In this document: in pieces, positions 58,961-64,000 of the stretch | Layout of the letters: each line of letters begins with the position of its first letter | Position numbering within the stretch: position 1 is the first letter of the stretch | Assembly (NCBI GenBank): GCA_028714695.1 | Contig: JAQTLX010000006.1 | Coordinates: forward strand, 62,001-126,000 | Reading direction: 5' to 3' | Length of the DNA: 64,000 bases | DNA from: Ignavibacteria bacterium | GTDB lineage: Bacteria > Bacteroidota > Ignavibacteria > Tepidaquicellales > Tepidaquicellaceae | Program-made: the position numbers and the translations under genes | The notes under the pieces: generated by a model | Database searches by the model: none | The model's input: the letters and a program-made list of their open reading frames with translations, nothing else | Told to the model about the DNA's origin: nothing

Positions 58961-59157
58961 GGCAAATGGATTAATTTGAATAAAATATTTTTTTAATATT
59001 ACAAAAACAGCAGTTTACAAAAAGCCTTTTCATTTTGCACAACTATATGCAGTATGCATTTCAACAAATAATAATGAATTTGAAAGATAATTGGAACGTA
59101 ATTAATGGAATACCGGAATGAATAAATACTATAATCCGGAAACGAATTAACGGAATA

Positions 59158-59529
59158 TTATTTCATCAGCCATTCTATAGCCTCATCCCTGTCCTGAAAA
59201 ACACGCACATTAAAGCCAAGGTTATTTGATACTGTCTTCCAGAAATCGACTTTATCATGCTGAATACTCAGCGCGGGTAATATTATTGCCTCTTTTAGGT
59301 TTTTGGATAATCCTGAAGAAAAAAGTTCATTCGCCTTTTCGTAAAGGTCAAACAATGAATGTCCGCCTTCAAGACAAGAACAATCGGAAAGAAACTTCGT
59401 TGCATTCATTTTTTGCGATTCGGCAATTGCGGATTCTATGGCGGCAAATAATTCCTGCTTTTTCATGTAACCGGAAAAGATTGTTTCAATAATTTGTAAA
59501 TCCTCAAGGTATTTTACCTGCCATGCCAT
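59158..59529 (-). CDS. STAS/SpoIIAA-like small protein
   Basis: A 123-residue cytosolic protein with alternating strands and helices in the SpoIIAA-like pattern: an opening strand VKYLEDLQIIETIFSGYM, a helix with AAIESAIAESQKM, a strand TKFLSDCSCLEGG and a final NVRVFQDRDEAIEWLMK, which is the classic end of such domains. It has no kinase partner nearby. Function unknown. Confidence 0.75.
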   Translation of the reverse strand: MAWQVKYLEDLQIIETIFSGYMKKQELFAAIESAIAESQKMNATKFLSDCSCLEGGHSLFDLYEKANELFSSGLSKNLKEAIILPALSIQHDKVDFWKTVSNNLGFNVRVFQDRDEAIEWLMK

Positions 59530-59875
59530 AATCGGAAAATAAATTAATTTTAAAATAAGATAATAATTAAAACACTTTTTACGATTACAAAAATAGGATA
59601 AAATTCTTTTTTTTTCTACATAAAAATACGGAGAACCGATTATTCGTATCCTGCAACTCTCTCCTGTTTATCCCCGGAATCAATCTTTTCAATGAATTCA
59701 TCAATGCTTCCTTTTTATGTCTAAAATATTATCGGGTTATTAAGTCATATTTTTCTATCACACAATAAAACATATTTGTATTTTTACTTTGGAATGGATT
59801 TCGCTGTATTGTGTGCGTTATCGCACTTATCTGTTTTCTTATACCTGCATTAATTTATTAAATAACTTCATTTTA
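59530..59875. other. Intergenic region with a possible gene remnant
   Basis: A 346-bp gap. On the minus strand, bases 59710-59639 read GSIDEFIEKIDSGDKQERV and then AGYE and a stop, but a stop sits just upstream and no start is available, so this may be the tail of a lost gene. Nothing else was seen. Confidence 0.4.
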
Positions 59876-60274
59876 CTATTCCGGAACATCAATACTTACG
59901 ATTTTCCAAGATGTCATTTTCGAATCAACAAACCCGGTAACGAAAGTAGTGGAATATTTCTCATTATCCCTGTTCCATATAAAACTAATTCTTAACACTT
60001 TATCTTCGTCAGCCGATGATAATATTTTGTAATATTTGTCGCCGTCTGCTGTCACCGTCATTAAGATATCTGCATCGCCGGTCGAACCCTTATGCACGCC
60101 GACGACTTTTCCGCTGAAACAATATCCGTAGCCAATGGCGCCGCTCTCCGTGAATCCGCTCTTGAAAATATTTTTCCCCTCCTCCCCCGCATGATATAAA
60201 AAAGTTTTTCTCAGTGCAACTCTGTTCCTCCTGAGTTTGTCCGCCGTGGCGAAGGTCCGCCGTGGCGAGGACAT
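59876..60274 (-). CDS. Hypothetical protein whose N-terminus is repeat-derived
   Basis: The 132-residue frame is chimeric. Codons for about the first 43 residues (60274-60148) are made of the interspersed repeat that fills 60148-61180, whereas the rest (GYGYCFSGKVVGVHKG ... SWKIVSIDVPE) reads like an ordinary beta-rich protein domain. I do not recognise the domain. Either a repeat inserted into and replaced the true 5' end, leaving a truncated gene, or translation starts inside at a codon I cannot identify. Treat the start as unreliable. Confidence 0.5.
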   Translation of the reverse strand: MSSPRRTFATADKLRRNRVALRKTFLYHAGEEGKNIFKSGFTESGAIGYGYCFSGKVVGVHKGSTGDADILMTVTADGDKYYKILSSADEDKVLRISFIWNRDNEKYSTTFVTGFVDSKMTSWKIVSIDVPE

Positions 60275-61180
60275 ATAGTATCTTTATGTTTGTGTAATTC
60301 GTGAAAGTTCTCTTGTCAACCCTCCGCCTCGGCGGATTCTTGAACGGGGACCGTGGCAGAAAGTTTTTGCTCTTATATTTTTCCGTTCTTTCCCGCGGGC
60401 TATAAAAAAGTTCTTCTCACTGTCCGGTGCCTGTCCGCCAGCCGCAGGCTCGCCGTGGCGAGGCGAGGATATATAATATTTTTCTTTAATTAGTGAAATT
60501 CGTGTTAATCCGTGGCTGGCTCTTGCTCTTATATTTTTCCTCTCTTTCCCGCGGGATATAAAAAAGTTTTTCTCTGTGTGACTTTGTGACTGCTCCGTGT
60601 CCCTCTGTGAAATGCTCTTTTTTCTACTAAATTCTAACTTCTAGATTCTAACTTCTGCTCTTAGAATCCGTGGCTAATGTTCTTGCTCTTAATTTTATAA
60701 AAAACTTTGTGCCTTCTTTGTGATACTTTGTGAACCCGCTCTCAGACATATTTTTTCCGTTCTTTCCCGCGTGATATAAAAAATGTTTTTCTCTGTGTGA
60801 CTTTGTGACTGCTCCGTGTCCCTCTGTGAAATGCTCTTTTTTTCTACTAAATTCTAACTTCTAGATTCTAACTTCTGCTCTTAGAATCCGTGGCAGAAAG
60901 TTTTTGCTCTTATTTTTTCCCTCTCTTTCCCGCGGGCAATAAAAAAGTTTTTCTCTGTGTTCTCAGTGTCCTCAGTGGTGAAATGCTCTTAAAATCTGTG
61001 ATAATCTGTGGCGGGCTCTTGCTCTTATATTTTTCCTCTCTTTCCCGCGGGATATAAAAAAACTTTTATTCGTGATAATCCGTTTGAATTCTTTTTTAAT
61101 TCGTGTAATTCGTGAAAATCCGTGGCAGAAAGTTCTTGCTCTTAAATTAGATTTAATTCGCGTTAATTCGCGGCCTAAAT
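60148..61180. repeat. About 1 kb of nested interspersed repeats
   Basis: The core CCCGCGGGATATAAAAAAG occurs six times with variation (near 60186, 60391, 60548, 60766, 60929 and 61043), each preceded by a TTTTTCC pyrimidine tract. A 132/134-bp block is repeated almost exactly at 60543-60674 and 60761-60894. Between the cores are runs of the phrases TCTGTGTGACTTTGTGAC, TAATTCGTGAAAATCCGTGG and AATCTGTGATAATCTGTGG, which have an internal period of about 9-10 bases. No plausible gene lies inside. It separates the chimeric ORF from the next secreted-protein gene. Confidence 0.9.
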
Positions 61181-61247
61181 AAATCAACTACCCGGAACAA
61201 ATCCCCTATTCCGGCGTTTAAAAAGTAATTAAACCTGTACTATAACA

Positions 61248-61709
61248 ATGCTTAAACTAATATTACTCTTTCTATTCTTTCCCCTATCCGCATTCTGCCA
61301 AAACATAATCCCGCACGCAAGCATAACCGAAGAAAGCGATTATCTGACTTCATCCGATTACAGATTATTCAAAGCAACAATCAGCCCGGGCTATAAAGAC
61401 CACGGATACAGAATCGACATCTTAGAACCCGACGGCAAAATCTATTACAGCGCAGAGATAGGCGTGAACCTGATAGTTCACAAAAAGAATTACAAAATGC
61501 CGGACAGCAACAAAGAAGAATGGGATTATGAAACCGAAATCAAATCAAACGACATAATAAACGACGACACTATAAACGTTGCTGACTGCTCTAACACCAG
61601 ACACCTTTCCGTATATATACGCCTAAACAAATCCACCAAATACAAAATCAAAATTTACCACACGGAATATTCCTTATTTGAACATCTTTTAACGTATGAA
61701 GTGAAATGA
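61248..61709 (+). CDS. Small secreted protein, unknown
   Basis: Not recognised. The 153-residue product has a signal peptide (...PLSAFCQ) and a mature beta-rich domain with SDYRLFKATISPGY, IDILEPDGKIYYSAE and KYKIKIYHTEYSL segments. No cysteine pair or catalytic motif was seen apart from a single Cys near residue 115. It is flanked by repeats on the left and a convergent DUF2283 gene on the right. Confidence 0.72.
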   Translation: MLKLILLFLFFPLSAFCQNIIPHASITEESDYLTSSDYRLFKATISPGYKDHGYRIDILEPDGKIYYSAEIGVNLIVHKKNYKMPDSNKEEWDYETEIKSNDIINDDTINVADCSNTRHLSVYIRLNKSTKYKIKIYHTEYSLFEHLLTYEVK

Positions 61710-61811
61710 GGTATATTAAATAATGGAAAATTTTAAATATGCATGATATCGAAATTATCTCAGACAGGTAAAGTTAAATTAAGAAAGGGCTCATTTATAA
61801 TAATTTGCGTA

Positions 61812-62051
61812 TTATTTTACATGATAAGTCATTTTGTCAATAAAGTTAGATGGATATAAATAAGATCTTTTGTATTTAATACCTAACTGTTCAAGTGGAT
61901 TTAGAAGTTCAATCCCGACTATTTCGCCGTCAGCATTCACATCAACAATAATATCGTCATCGATTTCAATTGTTTTCTCAATCTTTGTCTTCTTAACATC
62001 GGTTTTTAAGTAACCTATATTCTTTTCGATATTTAATTTTAAGTTTTTCAT
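61812..62051 (-). CDS. DUF2283 family small protein
   Basis: The 79-residue protein has the DUF2283 pattern: IGYLKTDVKKT, then IEIDDDIIVDVNADGEIVGIELLNP (outline), where the acidic DDIIVDVN strand and the GEIVGIELL strand are the hallmark. DUF2283 genes often follow DUF4258-type genes and are suspected toxin-antitoxin partners; that is family-level knowledge and not shown here. Eleven bases upstream ends the degenerate heptad-repeat reading frame at 62063-62278, which may be the remnant of its former partner. Confidence 0.85.
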   Translation of the reverse strand: MKNLKLNIEKNIGYLKTDVKKTKIEKTIEIDDDIIVDVNADGEIVGIELLNPLEQLGIKYKRSYLYPSNFIDKMTYHVK

Positions 62052-62062
62052 CTTATTGTAAG

Positions 62063-62278
62063 TTAACTAAATTTTGCTAAAACAGAAATGACATCGTTAT
62101 AATGTTTGCTCTGCTGGAATTTTAAAACTACTTCTTTGGCAGTAAATCCGATATATTCTGCTGTACGCTCGAAACTTTCGGCGATACATCCGAAACATTC
62201 GGCGGCAAATCCAAAACTTTCAGTGGCATACCTGAAACATTCAGCGGTACAGTGGAAGTATTCAGGGGAATATCTGAA
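62063..62278 (-). pseudogene. Decayed heptad-repeat protein gene upstream of DUF2283
   Basis: On the minus strand one frame is open for 71 codons without any start codon. It encodes heptads of the form F-x-x-x-A/P-E-x (for example YSPEYF, CTAECF, YATESF, FAAECF), followed by a non-repeat tail TAKEVVLKFQQSKHYNDV ... AKFS and a stop just before the DUF2283 ATG. Further upstream the same heptads continue (GYSPESR, GYSPECF) but in a shifted frame, because one 21-bp unit is only 20 bases long, and stops interrupt. This reads as a broken coding sequence that once extended through the whole repeat array. Confidence 0.6.
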
Positions 62279-62462
62279 TCATCAGACGTTTACCCAAACA
62301 CCGCAGATAATTGAACGGAGTTCACATAGGAATATCCGAAACACTCAGGGGAATATCCGCGACTCTCGGGGGAATATCCGGCATACTGGATGTTTATCTG
62401 AAACTCCCGACGGTTTACTCAAGACCTCCGTCGGTACAGCGGATATGCTCGGATGTGAATGA
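62150..62462. repeat. Fifteen imperfect 21-bp tandem repeats
   Basis: Units follow GAAACNTTCGGCGGNANATCC with drift; thirteen are 21 bases long and two (62276-62295, 62380-62399) are 20. The period gives seven-residue repeats in any frame; the minus-strand frame described in the pseudogene entry is the most protein-like. Confidence 0.88.
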
Positions 62463-62547
62463 AATTTTAAGAAAAGTGGGAAAATGAAAAAAAAACGACG
62501 GGTTCTCAAATTTTTGTCATCGATTTAACAATTTAGGAGGATAATTT

Positions 62548-62592
62548 ATGTGCTATGATTTATTTATATACTTAAGTTTGTTTCTTATATAA
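62548..62592 (+). CDS. Possible 14-residue hydrophobic peptide
   Basis: A perfect TTAGGAGG ribosome binding site (62533-62540) sits seven bases before ATG at 62548, which opens a 14-codon frame MCYDLFIYLSLFLI and a TAA at 62590-62592. The peptide is hydrophobic. It could be a leader peptide, a tiny membrane-active peptide or the start of a lost gene; only the ribosome binding site supports it. Confidence 0.3.
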   Translation: MCYDLFIYLSLFLI

Positions 62593-62652
62593 CTTATCTG
62601 GTTTTATAACTAATCTTGTGTGATTATACAACAATGAAAAATTTCCATTTAT

Positions 62653-63525
62653 TTAAAACAATGCACTACCTATTACAGATTTCTCTTTAATACCATGGGA
62701 ATAATTTAAATTATAATCCAATGCAGGTACATAACATAGAGCAATTTTATTATACTTTTTCCAAAGATTAAACATACTAATAGCTGATGGCTTCGGGCCA
62801 AGAGAAGCACATATAATGTTATAATTTTCATGATAATATTTTTCATCTCTATCATCAATGATTCTAGAAATTGCACAGAAGAGTTCTTTTGAATTATAAG
62901 AATTAACTTCTTTTAAATCGCAAATAAGGTTATATCTTTTTTTAATCTTTTCATTTATTTCTCCATTTCGATAATCATCATTAGGATGATAAAAGATTAT
63001 TGTATCTTTTGGCTCGTATTTATTTTTAATTGCATCAATTCGTTCAAAATCAAAACCTGCAACAGCAATTAATAAATTTGGCTTTTTAACATCAACAATT
63101 CCTGACATTTTAAATACTAATCTTGGTTTTAAAGGATTAAAGCAAAGCAATCCATCATCGTATGTTTGAGGTTTATAATAGATAAAATCAATTTTACTAG
63201 TTTTTTCGCTTAAAAAAAGAAGTATCAACCAAATGCTTTCCCTTGGCATTGTAGAAATATCGAGTAATATATTTTTGTCTCGAAATTCTTCATTAAAAAA
63301 TCGACTTTTTATGTTTTCCCAAATTCCCACTGGATCATTGAAATCTAAATTCATGATTTCATTCTCGGAATTTCCTATTTCTCTTAGATTTTTTAATTTG
63401 CTTTCGACATAAGTATCAAAATATAAAAATATTTTTTTCTCAAGCTGATATTTTTCTTTGCTTTTACGATATCCTAGCAAAGTTCTTTCTTCCCAACTTA
63501 TACACGATATATAATAATTGTACAT
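62653..63525 (-). CDS. Unknown protein with two CARF-like Rossmann halves
   Basis: The 290-residue protein is not recognised by name. It appears to have two alpha/beta halves of about 145 residues. The first starts YYISCISWEERTL and contains D89-I-S-T-M-P-R95 after a hydrophobic strand; the second starts NLLIAVAGFDFERI and contains C239-A-S-L-G-P-K245 after a hydrophobic strand. Both match X-x-[ST]-x3-[RK], and the first matches the full D-x-[ST]-x3-[RK] signature described for CARF ligand-binding domains. This suggests a nucleotide-sensing protein, but it is an inference from motifs alone. It lies 11 bp downstream of the edge gene on the same strand, so the two are likely an operon. The region is markedly AT-rich, hinting at horizontal acquisition. 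Confidence 0.75.
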   Translation of the reverse strand: MYNYYISCISWEERTLLGYRKSKEKYQLEKKIFLYFDTYVESKLKNLREIGNSENEIMNLDFNDPVGIWENIKSRFFNEEFRDKNILLDISTMPRESIWLILLFLSEKTSKIDFIYYKPQTYDDGLLCFNPLKPRLVFKMSGIVDVKKPNLLIAVAGFDFERIDAIKNKYEPKDTIIFYHPNDDYRNGEINEKIKKRYNLICDLKEVNSYNSKELFCAISRIIDDRDEKYYHENYNIICASLGPKPSAISMFNLWKKYNKIALCYVPALDYNLNYSHGIKEKSVIGSALF

Positions 63526-63536
63526 ATTTTTATCAT

Positions 63537-64000
63537 TTAATAATTATCAAAAAGCGGTTTTTGAATTATAATATTATTTGTTTCATTTTCAAGATCTTTT
63601 CTATTGTATGGGATCTTTACATTTTTTAATGCCGCCTCTAAAAGCAACTTTGCTCTTATAGAAACTCTAGCATGTTGGCCAACCGGGTCCAATCCTTTTA
63701 TTGGCCATAGCATTCTATGAGGGGTATAATAAACTTCAAATTTTCCTGCTTGTTTTGCCGAAGATAATCTTTTGAAAAGAATTCCATGGATTCTAGCGAT
63801 ACGAAGCAAATCTAATAATATTTCTTTCTCAGAATTTGATATTTCTTCAATTGCTGATATTGTGAAGGATATTGCTCTAGGTTCGGAGGCTTCTTTATCC
63901 AATAATCTACTTCTAAATAAATCACCTAAATTCACAAATAGTTGTAGTATTTGATTTGCTTTTTCAACTGTGCATCCAAGTACAGATGTTGGCATAATCT
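63537..64000 (-). CDS. C-terminal part of an unknown protein, cut by the window edge
   Basis: The frame is open to the window edge; the ATG at 63995 is probably internal, as no ribosome binding site can be seen. The visible 152 residues are helical with a winged-helix-like portion: ISNSEKEILLDLLRIARIHG, then KFEVYYTPHRMLWP, and IKGLDPVGQHARVSIRAKLLL. Such a segment could be the C-terminal DNA-binding or lid region of a larger ATPase of the ORC/Cdc6-like type, but that is a guess because no P-loop is in the window. It is the upstream partner of the CARF-like gene. Confidence 0.65.
   Translation of the reverse strand, partial: IMPTSVLGCTVEKANQILQLFVNLGDLFRSRLLDKEASEPRAISFTISAIEEISNSEKEILLDLLRIARIHGILFKRLSSAKQAGKFEVYYTPHRMLWPIKGLDPVGQHARVSIRAKLLLEAALKNVKIPYNRKDLENETNNIIIQKPLFDNY

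Noticed and set aside
62106-62462. Plus-strand 118-codon frame through the 21-bp repeat
   Set aside because: Any frame tends to stay open in a 21-bp repeat. This one lacks a ribosome binding site, and the minus-strand frame gives the protein-like heptads and a unique tail.

Overview
The window is AT-rich bacterial chromosome, most likely from the Bacteroidota/Chlorobiota/Ignavibacteriota (FCB) group. Two large secreted proteins end in a type IX secretion sorting domain containing a YPNPFNP or FPNPFNP motif. Many exported proteins start MKKL/MKN and end their signal peptide in ...AQ or ...SQ. One likely promoter has a TAnnTTTG -7 box. No rRNA, tRNA or CRISPR array was seen.

Layout. 1-1390: 3' end of a PAS histidine kinase. 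1399-3632: selD-selU, the selenium donor and tRNA selenouridine pair. 3629-9334 (minus): prolyl oligopeptidase and a fused E2-E1 2-oxoglutarate dehydrogenase/decarboxylase with a TTG start. 9465-18277: a P-loop protein, a sialidase-like T9SS protein, DUF1801, two AHSA1/SRPBCC proteins, a LipL32-like secreted protein, a small unknown and a YCF48-repeat T9SS protein. Two families of short hairpin elements lie between these genes. 18530-29632: an EF-G paralogue, a serine hydrolase, a def-def-fmt cluster, a WYL regulator, an M1 peptidase and tig-clpP. 29743-47843 (mostly minus): a LEA14-like lipoprotein, a PAS kinase with an NtrC-type regulator, mtnA (plus), small secreted proteins, DUF1569-cutC-murI-VOC-OYE, a transglutaminase-like protein, OsmC, a second DUF1569, a GT39-type glycosyltransferase and a TPR histidine kinase. 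48155-58175 (plus): DUF1579, an NTF2-like protein, then a signalling cluster of multi-PAS kinase, Rcp1-type regulator and a 1665-residue hybrid kinase.

From about 58 kb onward the sequence becomes accessory. It holds SIMPL and STAS-like genes, a chimeric small ORF whose first 40 or so codons come from a repeat, and about 1 kb of nested repeats (60148-61180). Next come a small secreted protein, a DUF2283 gene and 15 imperfect 21-bp repeats that look like the decayed remains of a heptad-repeat protein gene. The right edge carries an AT-rich two-gene unit. Its complete member has two Rossmann-like halves, each with a CARF-like X-x-[ST]-x3-[RK] motif. This unit is the best candidate for an undescribed (possibly defence or nucleotide-sensing) system, but its partner is cut by the window edge.

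Functional links. selD supplies selenophosphate to SelU. def and fmt handle formyl-methionine removal and addition. tig and clpP form a folding/proteolysis pair. The kinase/regulator pairs at 30.4-34.6 kb and 49.4-58.2 kb are two separate signalling units.
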